Part shown: in pieces, positions 44,205 through 57,097 of the stretch
Layout of the letters: each line of letters starts with the position of its first letter
Position numbering within the stretch: the stretch's first letter is position 1
Assembly: GCF_040802235.1 (NCBI RefSeq)
Contig: NC_133158.1
Location: 154,392,401 to 154,456,400, forward strand
DNA: 64,000 bases
Reading direction: 5' to 3'
DNA from: Manis javanica
Lineage: Eukaryota; Chordata; Mammalia; Pholidota; Manidae
Program-made: the position numbers and the translations under genes
Notes under the pieces: generated by a model
What the model saw: the letters and a program-made list of their open reading frames with translations, nothing else
What the model was told of the DNA's origin: nothing
Databases searched by the model: none

Positions 44205-44770
44205 GACTTACTGTATATCCAGCAATCCCACTTCTGAATATATATCCGGAAGAATTGAAAGCAGGATCTTAATGAGGTACTTGTACACACATATTCATAG
44301 TAGCATTATTCACAATAGCCAAAGATGGAAGTAACTGAAGTATTCATTAATGGAGAAATGGATAAACAATATGTTGTGTATGTACATACAGTGGAGTATG
44401 ATTAAGCCTTAAAAAGGAAGGAAATTCTGACACATGCCACAACATGGATAAACCTTGAGGACATTATGCTAAGTGAAATAAGCCAGTCACAAAAAGACAA
44501 ATACGGTGTGATTGCACTTACATAAGGTACTTAGAGTACTCAAAATCATGGAGACAGAAAGTAGAATGGTAATTGTAGGGGTTGCAGGGAGAGTAACATG
44601 GGGGGTTGTATAATGAGTACCGAGTTCAGTTTGCAACATGAAAGGAACTCTGGAGGTCAGCCGTACAACCGCGGGAATGTGCTTAACACTACTGTGCTTC
44701 ATGGCTAGAAATGGTTAAGGTGGTAAATTTTATGTTATGTATATTTCACCACAATTAAAATAAGCAGAAA
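44205..44770 (+). repeat. L1M ORF2 end and 3' UTR
   Basis: 'ccagcaatcccacttctga', 'cattattcacaatagccaaa', 'gtgaaataagccagtcaca', then the L1M end 'ggtaaattttatgttatgta'. All frames are broken. Confidence 0.85.
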
Positions 44771-46440
44771 ACAAAAAATGAACTAACCAACAGAAGAAAA
44801 CAAACAAGAAAATCCCCTCCCCACCGTAATAGGGTTGAGAACATAGCGATTGTGTGTTGTTGAGAGTAACAGAGTTGGGAAAGTATACCTGCTGGGTGAG
44901 GAGGACGGGAACTCAGTCGTTGACAAGCCCAGGTGCGGTGATCTTCACTGAACCAAATAAAAATGTCTAGTCACCAGTTGGGGATGCAGGTCTGAGGTCC
45001 GTGATCTGTACTTATGGAGGTGCTAGGAAGACAAAGCTGTAGCGCTGTACCTAGTGGTGGATTTGATGGGGGAAGCTGGAGAGAGGATAGAGGAAACACG
45101 GAGGACGACTTCGATATTTCTAGTTCAGGGGAATGGTGATGGCACTTGCATAACCCAGGGAGGGGAAGCCGGAGCCTGAGCAGGTGGAAGAGGCAGGCAA
45201 TTGTGAGTTTGGGAATGGATGTCTTAAGTTCAACCTATGCAGACCTATTCATTTAACAATTCATTTAGCATCTGAGAGGGTCATGCGGGCTGAGCATCCG
45301 CACTGCCTCTTGCCCAGCATTTTCTCAGGTGGACTCAGTTCTCTGAGAAATGGTTCCCTTCCACACTCACAGCACATACCAGAACATATCAGAGGCCCTG
45401 AGAGTGCTTTGGGAAAGAGAATTGCTTACTCTGTTTAAGTTAGGTTTTTCTAAAACCATGTGACTGCCCAACCTTTTTTGTCATGAAACATCTATTATTA
45501 ATTTACTGAAGACTACACTTTGGGGAATCTGTGCAGATACTTTTCTGTTGACAAAGTGGAACATGGAGAAACTGGTTAAGGAGTTGATAGACCTGTGGAT
45601 ATTCAGCTTGTCCCCATTAAGTTACCAAAACAGACCAAGGAAGCTTCCAGAAATCCAGGCCTGACCTGGGAACTGAGGACACTGACCCCTCTGCATGGGC
45701 AGTGTGGTGAAGCATGCTGGGGGTTTTGATCAAAGACAGCTTGTTGTCTTGGCTTTCTACCTACAATGCATGTGCCAGTAAAGCCCTGGTCCAATCCCTC
45801 CCCTGGTTCTTTTTTATCCTTTGCGTTGGCTTCTTGTCCTTGCTTTTCTATTTGCATAACTAACGCACACAACACAAAGTTCCTGCAATTTTAAAGACAG
45901 CTGGCCAGCACATCTTGGATGCTGATGTCAGGAAACATCTGGAAGAGGGCTAAAGTTACAGCAAGCCCAACTGAGAACAATGGAAGCACATTAATATGGA
46001 ATATTCAGCATGGGGTGGGAGGGCTTGTGTGCATAAAAATTGCTGCCAGGCCAACTTATACAAGCCCTGTGCAAAGCCCTCTTGTAGCTTGGGCATTAAT
46101 ACTGCTGAGCAATTGGGTGGTAGGCCCACTAAAACTGAAATATTGCTACTCCCTTTTGGATCCTTATCTTCGAGCCTTTCCTTTTCATAAAAGGTTTTTA
46201 GAAATCCTGCCAGCTAACCAAGATATTTGTTTTGGAAAAATCATGAACTAGTATTTTATTTTATAATAATAATTTTAAGCTCATCTCCCTTTTTCCTCCT
46301 TGTTCTCTCTCAAAATATAAGGATATAAAATAAAATCCTGGCACACATATTTTTGCTCTCTCTAGGAAATCGTTGTTGGCAGAAATATTACGCTTTATAA
46401 AAATTATGACTAAAATATTTAAATATGCACATTATTTCCC
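44771..46440. other. Gene-free interval
   Basis: The longest ORF is 110 codons (45919-46251), with no recognisable domain and no splice context. I treat it as chance. No RNA gene seen. Confidence 0.45.
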
Positions 46441-46444
46441 AAGG

Positions 46445-46620
46445 CCACATGGCATAGTGGTTAAAAGAATGGGTTTTAGATTCTAACTCCTCCTTATATG
46501 GCTTCTAGCTCCTCCTGATAACCAATTATGTATGACCTTGAGTAAATTACTTGACTAGCATAACTTAATCTGTAAAACTGTGTAATAATTTCTGCCAATT
46601 TGGGTTGTCGTGAGTACACA
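46445..46620 (+). repeat. MIR SINE
   Basis: 'atggcatagtggttaaaaga' followed by 'gaccttgagtaaattacttg' and 'aatctgtaaaactgtgtaat' is the full MIR order. Confidence 0.8.
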
Positions 46621-46639
46621 GCTAATGTGTGTTAGAAGT

Positions 46640-48095
46640 GGTTAATGAGGTGCAGGTGAGGTAATGATTGTAGTTTTATTGATATCCAAGCATTGAGAAG
46701 AATCCCTACTATAATCTATTTCTCAGTCTAACCCTAAACCAATGAGCATTTGCTTTCAATTTTCCTGGCCTACAGATACATGTTTTGGAGCTAATTAGGA
46801 TTTCTCCCCAAGCATTCCCCTAGAGTTCCACCTACTGTTTCACTTTATTTGGTAGAAACCAAAGTGTTATTCTGTATCTTGAGTGGATGAATAATTACCA
46901 CCTCACACTATCTTTCAGTATTCAGACTCCTGGTCCTTCGTATGACACTTACTTTTTCCCTCTGAGAGCTTGTTGGACTTTCTCCTGCCTGCAGGGTTCT
47001 GAAAGTTCACAACGATGTGCTTTGGTGATCTCGTTTAATCCATTGTATTAACTATTTGTTGGGCCCTATTATCGGGCAGCTTGTGTCCCTTGCTTTTGCA
47101 GATCTTCTTGAATTGTGTATTTAATATGAGTCCCTCCTGTTATTACAGCTATTCGCTCATTCTGATACACCTACTTATTAGAATATTAACCTTCTAGACT
47201 GATCCTCTGTGTGAACTCTTCTTTCCTATTATCCTTTTGTCTTTTTGCTTTATTTTCTGAGAGTTCCTCAAGTTTATCACCTTAAAACTTCTCTTTTTAA
47301 ATTCTATTATCATATTTTAAATTTCCAAGAGTTTTTTTTTGTTCTCTGATAGTTCTTGTTTTCATAACATGTATTCTTATACCTTTCTACTTGTCTGAAA
47401 GTATTACTATTAGTTTTTCAGTTTGATTTTTTTGGTTTTTTTTTTTTTAAGGGTTTTATTTCCTGAATAGTCTCCATTTCCTTTCGAAGTTCTTTTCTTT
47501 GTGTTTTTGGTTTTTGTCTGTATATTCCCTGGTCGAGGCTTTCTTTAAACGTCTGGTGATCCTTGCCCTTCACTTGTATTTTACAGCTGATGGAAAGCTC
47601 TGTGCCATGGATAACCCTTGCTGAGGTTAGTCTTTACTCTAGGGTGATCTTCCTGGGATTTATATGGTGGGAAATGTCATTGTCTTTAGGTCTTTTTTCC
47701 TGTTGTGTTTAACTTTTCCAGGGAGGAAACATCTAGTCTCCTGCCTAGAGGGGTTAGGTAAACCTGGCTATATTCTGGAAGCTGAACATGGACTGGGTGC
47801 CACAATTTCATCATATCAACCTTTTTCCAAGTCTCTCTGCTTTCAGTAGAGTATTCCTGATCTTAACCATGTCTAGTTCTCCTAATTCTTGCTTAGAGAC
47901 CCTTTATTATATCCTCTACAGAGGAAAACCTTAAATTCTTTCTTGGATTGGGGAGAGGTGGCCCACCAAGCTGCACTGGGGAAGGGAACCTCTGGGGTGG
48001 CCTGTCATAGGAATCTGATTGCTTCTTGGTTTTCCTCTGCTGGACTTAGCTTTCCCAATTGGCTTAACCAGATGCTGTCCTATTCTGAAGCTTCT
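46640..48095. other. Gene-free interval, probably old repeat
   Basis: T-rich, pyrimidine-biased sequence (especially 47230-47560) that looks like an eroded repeat, but I cannot assign it. No gene seen. Confidence 0.35.
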
Positions 48096-48109
48096 AAAAT
48101 GTTGCTATC

Positions 48110-48674
48110 CTATTTACAATAGCTAAGAAATGGAAGCAACCTAAATGTCCATCAGTAGATGAATGGATAAAGAAGATGTGGTACATATATACAATGGAAT
48201 ACTATTCAGCCATAAGAAGAAAACAAATCCTACCATTTGCAACAACATGGATGGAACTAGAAGGTATTATGCTCATTGAAATAAGCCAGGGGGAGAAAGA
48301 CAAGTACCAAATGATTTCACTCATATGTGGAGTATATGAGCAAAGAAAAACTGAAAGAACAAAACAGCAGCGGAATCACAGAACCCACAAATGGACTAAC
48401 AGTTACCAAAGGGAAAGGGACAGGGGAGGATGTGTGGGAAGGGAGGGATAAGGGCAGGAAAAAGAAAGGGGGCATTATAATTGGCATGTATAATGTGGAG
48501 GGGGCACAGGGTGGGCTCTATAACACAGAGAAGACAAGTAGTGATTTTATAGCATCTTACTATGCTGATGGACAGTTACTGTCATGGCGTATGTTGGGGG
48601 GACTTGGTGAAGCGGGGAGCCTAGTAAACATAATGTTCTTCATGTAATTGTAGATTAATGATACCAAAATTAAA
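48110..48674 (+). mobile_element. 5'-truncated young L1, sense
   Basis: ORF2 C-terminal end (ORF 48176-48451, [20 protein letters not shown]...) plus 3' UTR ending 'gtagattaatgataccaaaa'. The flanks AAAATGTTGCTATC (48096-48109) and AAAATCTTGCTATC (48675-48688) are a 14-bp target duplication with one mismatch. Confidence 0.92.
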
Positions 48675-48689
48675 AAAATCTTGCTATCA

Positions 48690-49755
48690 ATATTTCCTCC
48701 TGTTTTTAATCTTTAAAAATCCCTTTATTTCATTTTAATGGGGATTTGAAAGAGGGAATAAATGCATTTGTTCAATCAGCCATCTATGATCACTATTTTT
48801 TTTATAGAAGATATTTTTAATGTAATGATTTGTTCTGAAAAATTAGATTTTCTGTGCCAGAACCCCAAATCTAAGAATTCTAATGAGATCAACTAATCTA
48901 TTTTAATAGTTTTGTAAATGTATTCATTAATTTATAACGAGTTTTTATGATTTTGGCTATTGTAACTGGTGCGTGGTAAATGTTTCTATTTATTGGCAAC
49001 TCTCTTGGGTTGTTCATCACCTTTTATGTGGTTCTAGACATAAACAACATGTGTGCCCCAGCTGGGCTCTGAAATCCAGGCTCCCACTTTGTGACACACG
49101 CCCTCGCAGCACCAGAGGCTTCCAAACACAAGTCCTTAAGTCTACTCACTTCAGCTTGAATACTGGCAACTCTCAGAGGGAAATCTCTGAGTGACTAAAA
49201 TCTCTATGACGAGGAAAGCTTTACAGTCAGTATCTGGCAGGAGACTTTATATTCTGCGTTCTTTCTGTACAGTGAATTGTGGGTAGATTTAGACTTAAAG
49301 GTGGGGGTGGGGGAGTAACAAGGTGAGTAAAAAGACGATCAAGGATTTAGATCCATGGTGAATGTTAATGTTTTCCACATTTTAAACTCTGATTTTATGT
49401 GCTGAAGGAGGGTTCCCACAACTGATACCCTCCTGGCAGAGCTGATTTCAGGGGGCAACTCAGGCAGTAACTTGAATGGGTCTGGACTGTGTGTCATGTC
49501 ACCAGTTTCACAGTAAAGCAGAATCACCAGCCCTTGCACTCTCAGAAACGCCATAACCAAGGAGCAAAGGAAGGCTGCTAGAAAAAATGACCAGAGGTAA
49601 TGTTTCCAGAGGTATCAGGAACTTTATATATATTATGTCATTTAAGCCTCTTGGTTATCACTCTAGTTTACTGTAATGAAAAAAATTTCTTATCTTTCTT
49701 GGGATTTGAGGAAGGAATAGGAGGCTCATATTTACGCTAAGTATACAATTTTTTA
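48690..49755. other. Gene-free interval
   Basis: No ORF above 73 codons, no RNA gene and no clear repeat boundary. Confidence 0.4.
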
Positions 49756-49759
49756 CCTG

Positions 49760-49850
49760 TTCTTATGCCCATTTTACAGATTTCAAAACTGAAACTCAGT
49801 GAATGGAAGTAGCTACTCAAATAGCTATTTAGTAGTGGAGCCTGTATTCA
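49760..49850 (-). repeat. MIR SINE, antisense
   Basis: 'cccattttacagatttcaaa' followed by 'actgaaactcagtgaatgga' is the reversed MIR core. Confidence 0.75.
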
Positions 49851-50125
49851 TTCATTCATTCATCAGTATTCAGTGAGTGACTGTAATGGGCCAGGTGCCA
49901 TGCTAGGCTTTGAGGAGGTGATGGTGACCCATGCAGGCCCTTCCTCTTAGTCTACTGGAAGGGTTTAAAAGCACCCAGATAAGGCACAATGTGGTGTGGT
50001 TATATATGGGACCGCATGCTTAGAGGGCAAAGGAAGGCTGCTGGAAAAAATGACCTCTGGGCTGAGGCATCAAAAATAACAGTTAGCCAGGTAAATGCGG
50101 AAGACATGGGGGTGCTGAAAAGAGT
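49850..50125 (-). repeat. L2 LINE 3' end, antisense
   Basis: 'attcattcattcatcagtat', 'gggccaggtgccatgctagg' and the reversed 3' UTR follow in L2 order. Confidence 0.75.
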
Positions 50126-50519
50126 GAGCTAAGCCAGTGAAACACCTGGATCTAGGCCGAGCCTGTGATAGGTTGAGAAGATTTCAGGATAAGGGCTCAG
50201 CAATGGCAGCACCCGGGGAGATCTGGGACAGTTAGTGGAGGCCAGCATAGGCCAGGCATTGTCAAGCCTGCTAAGATTTAGCACCACAGTGATGTGCTCA
50301 CACTGGCACTTTAGGCAAATTATCCTCCTGGCCATGGAACAGAGAACCATGCTGGTTGGAGAGGGCCATACTGGTTGAGAAACTGCTGCAATAGAGAAAT
50401 GGTGGCCTGAGCCAGGGTCAAGGCTGAACTATTTTGCAGGGTGGGGGTGGAATCAACAGATTTTTCAAGGCCTGGTTGTGCAGTAATGGTCATGAGGGTA
50501 GATGCTAGGACCACTGAGA

Positions 50520-50720
50520 ATATGCGATCTGCTGCTTCCTAACAGCGAGCTCTTGGACACTGAGCTGCTTATAACATCGGGCAGGACTGACAGTGACACT
50601 GCACATGGCACTGTAACCTTTCTAAGTGTCAGTTTTCTTATCTGCAAAATAGAATAAAAAATGGATCTAACTGGGGATAATACAGTACCCGTCTCATAAG
50701 TCCATCATAATAACTTAGAG
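50520..50720 (+). repeat. MIR SINE
   Basis: 'ctaagtgtcagttttcttat', 'ctgcaaaatagaataaaaaa' and 'gggataatacagtacccgtc' match the MIR 3' half. Confidence 0.55.
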
Positions 50721-50959
50721 AGAGACTCCCCATAAAGGCTTTAATGTAAACCTCCCACATACTACACATTTAGAAAATGTCAGGGGAAAGGGTCAAAGTG
50801 TGTTGTTCTGGTTGTAAGCCTGGGCAACTTTGTGGTTGGGGGTGTCAGGCTCTGTGTTGAGGAACACAAGAGGGACAGATTTGGGATAATGTAATCAATC
50901 CAGTCTGCATTCGTCTGATTCCAGAGCCCACATCTCTCCACTACACCAGTCTCCTTAAA

Positions 50960-51130
50960 GACACTGTCACTTCTTAGCTGCATGATCTGGGCAATTTACT
51001 CAATTTCCTGTGTCTCAGTTTCCTGTTCTGCAGAATGGGAATGCAAATAAGTAGTACCATCCTCATTGTTTTAAGGATAACATGTGTTAACACTTGAGCC
51101 TGGCACATAGCATTGCTATTAGCTACTGTA
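50960..51130 (+). repeat. MIR SINE
   Basis: 'agctgcatgatctgggcaat', 'ctcagtttcctgttctgcag' and 'gcctggcacatagcattgct' give an almost complete MIR core and 3' end. Confidence 0.85.
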
Positions 51131-51243
51131 ATTGTGTATGAGAATTTGGAGGTACCTAGTGGTATAAACATTTTTTCTCCTTCCTTTAGACATCACATGT
51201 TGAGCAGGAGGCATGCCACTTCTTTTCAAATGGATTAGAAACT

Positions 51244-51279
51244 AAAACAAACAAACAAACAAACAAACAAACAACAAAT
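51244..51279 (+). repeat. (AAAC)n microsatellite
   Basis: About eight tandem AAAC units with slight decay at the end. Confidence 0.95.
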
Positions 51280-51594
51280 AAAGATTTCTGTGGCTACAGA
51301 GTGAAAGAGTGGTCAGAGTTAGGGCAAAATTCGCCAGGGAGGGCTTCTCAGAGGCAGTGAGTCTCCAGTCAGTTCTGAAAGAATACGACGCAGCCATCCC
51401 CAGTGCGCATACGACATTTATCTGTACTGTGCCCTGGCCAGTCCAATTAAACTATATTAGTTCCTCAATGGGTTTACTGCCTTACTGGGAGCCAACATAT
51501 CTGGAAAGGCTGAGTAACATAGAAAAAAAAGGCTAGAATTTCAGAACGTGAGGACACTTCTTTAGGTTAAAATAATTGATTTGCTGGGTGCAAT

Positions 51595-51680
51595 ACTGTA
51601 ATCTCATTTCATGTTTACAACAACCTTGAAAGGTAGACAGTATTGTCCTTTTCTGATGTGGAAACTATGAAGTACATAAA
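51595..51680 (-). repeat. MIR SINE fragment, antisense
   Basis: 'ttacaacaaccttgaaaggt' and 'gtggaaactatgaag' resemble the reversed MIR core. Confidence 0.5.
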
Positions 51681-51689
51681 TATAGCTCA

Positions 51690-52865
51690 TTAAATTCAAA
51701 CAAATGTATCTAGCCTTAACTCACTGGCCCCTTAACCCAGTCAGCCCCCAAAAATGTCCATGGCCAATCCAATGCTTCTTGACACGAAGAGAACCATGAT
51801 GGAGGGAAAGTCAGAGAGTGAAACAGCAATGATGTTAACTCGTTGAGGTTAAAGTATTCTATATTTGTAAACTTTACAAGAACATATTGCCTTATGAACA
51901 AATTGATAGAGCCCTCTCAGGGCCTTGGAAAGTTCCCACGAAAGTGAGGGTCCTGAAGTATATGATTCACTAGCTTCATGGAAAATCTAGAACTCATTTT
52001 TAATAGTGAAGACAAAATTAGGTAAAAGGGAGCAGAGCAGAAATTCCCAACCATTGTGTCCCTGGCAACTGGAATATAAATATTGATCTCATAAAGCTTC
52101 AGAGTTGTAGGTTAGGGCCTGGACACTTGCTTAGACTCCAGGAGGAGATCAAAAGGAATGCTCTAGAAGGTGGATCTAAGGGTACAGACTTTGGTCCCTT
52201 CAGAGCAGACAGTGAGTATGCTGAGGAGCGTCTGTCAGTCACTGCTTCCTGTGACACACAGAACACGGCTGAGGAGATGCTTTATCATCTTCAGCAGCCA
52301 TTGTGGAGTGTGCCACTGCCCATCATGGACAAACGAACTACAGAGCTGCCAGAGTTTTGTTCCAGATGAGCAGAGGCCTTCTGGGGCTCCACATGTCTGG
52401 GCAATGCCCTAAGTCTCTGTCTACATTTATTGTACACCTCTTATTTGTTGCTGAGGTGCCCTCTTAGTCATATCGGAATAGTAAGCATAATAACAAATTA
52501 TAAGTATTCTGTGAATTAGAATTTCAATGTAATTTCTAATAGCTGATATGAAAAGTTGGATTGGTTTGGAAATCCATCTCATTATCTCAAGAAATGCACC
52601 ATTACATTTGCCTATGATTTTAGGTTCTTTAAATATAACATCAAATTGATGTAAAATTTCAAATGTCTATGCAAAAACTTTTTTTTAAATTTACTTCTGT
52701 AACAAAGTCTTTCATAAGCAGTACATACTAAAAAAGCAGTACATACATAAAAAAATTTGAAGCAATCATTGTAAGGAAGCCATGGTCAGAAATTGCATGT
52801 AAACTTTTCAAGGTAAAAGCATAAAGTAACTAGAAAAAAAGACATAATTTTCAAAGGCATGATTG
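51690..52865. other. Gene-free interval
   Basis: Two overlapping 80-codon ORFs at 52127-52412 have no recognisable product. No RNA gene seen. Confidence 0.4.
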
Positions 52866-52869
52866 TTAG

Positions 52870-53470
52870 GCTGACAGCTGATTTGTCAACAGCAACAATG
52901 AAGGCCAGAGACATGGAATGATATAATCTATGTGCTAAATAAAATTTACTGGCAATCTCAAATTTTATACTCAATAAAAATATCTTTTGAGTATGAAGGT
53001 GAAATGAAGATATTTTTATACCAGCAAAAACAAAGTGTTTCCCCCCAGCAGAATTGCACTAAGGAAATACTAATTATGAAGAGCAGGCAGAAGGAAAATT
53101 ATCGCAGTTGGAAGGCCAGAGATGCAAGAAGGAATGAAGAGAAAAGAAAATGAAACATGTCTATGTTAACTTAAATGAATACTGACTACATTAAACAGTA
53201 ATAATAATATCTGTGACATTGTCGTAAATACTTAACAATAATAGCTTATGATTAAGTGGGGGTAAATGGAACTGACATGATCTAAATTTCTTGCAATGAC
53301 AAGGGGTGGGGGGCAAAGCTATCAGTTAACATTAGACTTTGATAAATTAAGGAGTGCATTTTAATATCTAGGGGAATCACTAAAAGCATAAAAAGAGAAT
53401 ATAACTTCTAACATCGTAAAGAGAAAAAATACGATGTTAAGAAAATACCCAAACAAAAAAAAAAACAAAC
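52870..53470 (+). repeat. L1M ORF2-3' UTR junction, sense
   Basis: 'tgaaggtgaaatgaagatat', 'aggcagaaggaaaattatcg', then 'gaaggaatgaagagaaaaga' follow the L1M order after ORF2. Strongly decayed. Confidence 0.65.
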
Positions 53471-53819
53471 CCAATACTGAATACATTTTAAAGCTTTCAA
53501 GTAAAACTTAGAACCTTTACATTTTCTGACATAGCAGCTTTAATAGTTCTCATTCATATACATTATTTGTCGTGGAGGGTTTGGGGAAGCTAGATTTATA
53601 ATCATCTCAACTAGTGAACTTAAGACTTTTAATTAAGCTTAAAAATTTTTTTGAATAGGCAAGAGGAAAACTAGAAGAAATTTAAAATCTCAATTTTTAA
53701 TGAGTTACCTCCTTGGTTGATTATAATTCTGTATTGTCTGGTAATTCTACCTCTCACCCCATTCATACAGTGACAGTGAGAGGAACCCTGTTTATATAAT
53801 AAGACTTTTTTGCAATGGT

Positions 53820-54230
53820 CAGTTTGCCCTGCCATTTGTGACAACATGGATGAATTTAGAGGACATTATGTTAAGTGAAATAAGCCAAACAGAGAAATAC
53901 AGATACTGTGTGGTATCACTTATATGTGTAATCTAAAAGACGAAACAGAGAAAGAAAGTTGAATTCATAGAAACAGAGTAGAATGTTTGTTGCCAGAAGC
54001 TGAGGCCTGGTGGGGATGCTGCTGGGGTCGGTGGGGAGCGGGGGGTGGGGGGGGCGGGTGGTAGTTGGAAACAGAAGTTGCTAAAAGGGCACAAACTTTC
54101 ACTTGTAAAATGAACAAGGTCTGAGAATCTTAAGTATAACATGATAAACTATAGTTGGTAATACTGTTTTTTGTATACTGAAATATGCTAAGGGCGTAGA
54201 ACTTAAATGTTCTCAGAAAAAAAAAAAAAG
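53820..54230 (+). repeat. L1M 3' end, sense, with G-rich tract and poly(A)
   Basis: 'gtgacaacatggatgaattt', 'gaggacattatgttaagtga', then a G-rich block (54009-54063) and a 3' UTR that ends in a 13-A run at about 54219-54231. Confidence 0.8.
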
Positions 54231-54234
54231 CCAA

Positions 54235-55830
54235 GCATCTGAGGCGATAGACTTGTGTTGGGAGGCTCTGGATTCGGAGATGGTGTGAGTGTACAGAGAG
54301 TGACTTAGCATCTCTTGATCCCTTTTTATTGTCAAAGAATGCGTAACTCTTAGGGGAGAAACCCAGGATGGCAAAGCAAGGAACACTTCAAATGCTGAAA
54401 TTGGTGCCTGCCATTTGTTTTCAGTTATTCTCACTATTCAGCCATAGGAAGTACCATTAGTTGGAAAGAATCATCCACAATTAGTAGAAGCAGTGCAGGT
54501 TTTCTGATGCTGACGCAGGGCTAAGTGGCACAGCTAAACAGGGCACACATCGGAGTCTCCCATACCTTTCCTAGGCCGTCTATCTTTACTAGAATAGAAT
54601 ACTCTCTGAATGATGCTCTCAAAACTTGTGTAACTCGGGGGTGCAAATTCCTTTAAATTTAACCGAAATGATACTACTCTGTTCTCTACTGTACTAGATA
54701 AAGCTCATGGATAAAAATTTCATGATTCCTTCATATAATGTGAACATCATTAAATAATTAAAACTTACATGTATGAAATTACATCATGGAATACTTTTCA
54801 GTGATAACCCATTTTATTTATTCTTTAAATATTATATAGTATATTAGGATAAAAGTATGTAGAAGTAAGATAAAAATGTAAGCTTAATGACAAAGGGAAA
54901 TAATGTAAAATTTCCAACTGTTAAAGAAGATCTTGTATATATGTATAAATATATTTTTTTAAATAGATGATGATGGCTATCAGATTGCTTGGAATTTTGA
55001 TTCAATTGGATATTTTAGAAAGAGTATTGCAATAGTTTATTTTTAAATGTCTCTATTATTAATCGTATGCTGGAAATCACCTTTGCAATTATTTAAACAT
55101 ACGAAATATTTTAGACATACCTAAAAATTTTGTGAAGGGATACATGCTTTTAAAAAAATTCTCCTAGGGAACAAGCCAAAAATCTTTGAAGAGAATTCAA
55201 AGAATCTTTAAAAACTCAAAACCAAACCTCTTTTGCTTCACAGATTTACTGGGCTGGAAGAACAAGCAGGGTATTTTTTGGTCCACCTCTGCCCTTTTCA
55301 AAGTCCTGTGTCTAGGTCCCCTTCGACAGTGTTCAAACACAAAAATGTCTGTGCGTCTGAGGAGCCCTGCCAGTGACGTCACTCAGCTAGGTGTAGGCTC
55401 CTATCTTCTGACCTTAGATTCCCCTTTGGAGCATGAGGATTAAGAGCTGCTGTCTTCCTTTCCAAAGTTTTCCTTTCTTGGTCGTTCTGAGGATTCATGA
55501 GTTAAACATTTGTTAAGTACTTTGCAATATTTGGCTGAAAGTACAAAGTCTTCTTTATTATTGTTGGATGGATGAAAGGCTTTATACAAGTGCAAAGTAT
55601 CATTTTCTTTCCAGGCATACAGCATTATCATGCCTATCCCCCAGGAAACTCATGACCCCATTCTCTTGCAAGGCCTCTTCATTTACATAACCAACCACAA
55701 ATTGAGCTAACAAAGAGCTCCTGGGTGGGGATTTGTACTTTCTCCTTTTCTCCAGAGAGTTTCTCTGCCTGTGAGATGTGATAACTTTTTCTTAATTAAT
55801 AGTCCTTATTCCGTTCTCCTACAGCATGGG
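54235..55830. other. Gene-free interval with one CRE palindrome
   Basis: No gene recognised. The 85-codon ORF 55186-55443 has no known domain. TGACGTCA, a perfect CRE, lies at 55374-55381. Confidence 0.4.
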
Positions 55831-55839
55831 TCTGTGGGA

Positions 55840-56030
55840 GAGAGTTCGATCCTGGGTAGTGAGCAAATCAAGGGGATTGAGTTCTTATTTTGATTACTAT
55901 TTTATCCTTGTCTACTCATGTGATCCTGGAAAGTCACTTCCCTTCTGTGAACTTCATTTTCCTCATCTATAAAATGGGGGAGTTGGAATAAGTAATTTCT
56001 ATGATTCCTTCACACTTAAGATTTCCTCCT
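55840..56030 (+). repeat. MIR SINE
   Basis: 'catgtgatcctggaaagtca' followed by 'cattttcctcatctataaaa' and 'tgggggagttggaataagta' is a clear MIR core. Confidence 0.85.
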
Positions 56031-56267
56031 AGCATGAGAAAAATTTCCTTTTCAGCATGAGAATGCTGAAAAACTGCTCTGAAAATTCCAGCATAGTGGT
56101 GTGTATCCTTTGGTAATATGCAACATACATCAAGAGAAGGACAAGTGAATTAAATGCACAAGAGATATTGTTTTCCAAATAACTATAGGCCAGAGTTCTT
56201 TATTTAATTCCAGTTTTCATAGTAAATGTGCTTTATGCTGTAAGATCTATGTGGCTGCTTGCTGGTG

Positions 56268-56342
56268 ATGGTAGAAGTGATGATGGTGGTGATAGTAGTA
56301 GAAGTGGTATTGGTAGTGGTGGTGGTGGAGATGGTGGTGTAA
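56268..56342 (+). repeat. Imperfect GGT/GAT trinucleotide repeat
   Basis: Tandem GTG, GAT and GTA triplets over about 75 bp, ending in five near-perfect GGT units. Confidence 0.85.
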
Positions 56343-56344
56343 AC

Positions 56345-57095
56345 TTCACAGGGACCTGGAATGAAAACACCTAGTTTAATGCTTTCATCACAGAGTTTGC
56401 TGCTCTTTATTGTGCCTCCAATACTTTAGCACACACCTTGCACAAAGCAGGAACAAACATCAACAAATGTTTAGTGAAAGAGTATCTGGCATATGACTAC
56501 AGATGCATCTTGCCCTAACATCTAAGGCAAAAACTAATACTCAGGTTTAATTTCATTTGATGTAACAGGCTTTCTAGGGAAGCTACGAAAATACTATCAC
56601 TGAAGTCATTTTAATTGGTGTTGCTCATACTTAACTCCCTAGGGAATGATGAAAGCTTGTCTGGATTAAAGAAGGGCCTGTTTTCAAAAGTAGTGGAAAA
56701 AAGGCCACTAAAGTAAAAGCCACTCAAAATGGGATCAAAATTTCATAGGATGAAGTTTGACTTGCACAATACCATTAGAACTAAAAATTATAAAAATTTT
56801 AAATCATATATAACAAAATTTAGGTTACTGTAGAAGTTAGGGACTGGCCCTTGAAATGTACAAGTACTGAATCAAATACTCGTTTTTTTGTTTTGTTTTT
56901 GGAGGGCACATAATTTTTTCAACAAAAGTTAGCAATGTTCTTCATATAACATGCAGAAATACTGAAAGTTTCAACAATTTTCCCTAATGTCTTTCTTACT
57001 CTTAGGGTTTTGAATAATCCCATTAATATGTGGTCATCCTTGCTGATTTTTTTTTTCAGTTGCTAACTCTTCTACCAGTTACACAAGATTCCAAA
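56345..57095. other. Gene-free interval
   Basis: AT-rich; no ORF, RNA gene or assigned repeat. Confidence 0.4.
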
Positions 57096-57097
57096 TA

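Noticed and set aside
45919-46251. 110-codon ORF as a possible novel gene
   Set aside because: It has no splice context, signal, domain or CpG promoter; this length is expected by chance in 64 kb.
56268-56342. Regular triplet array as a CRISPR-like or coding repeat
   Set aside because: It is a plain imperfect GGT/GAT microsatellite without spacers or an open coding context.
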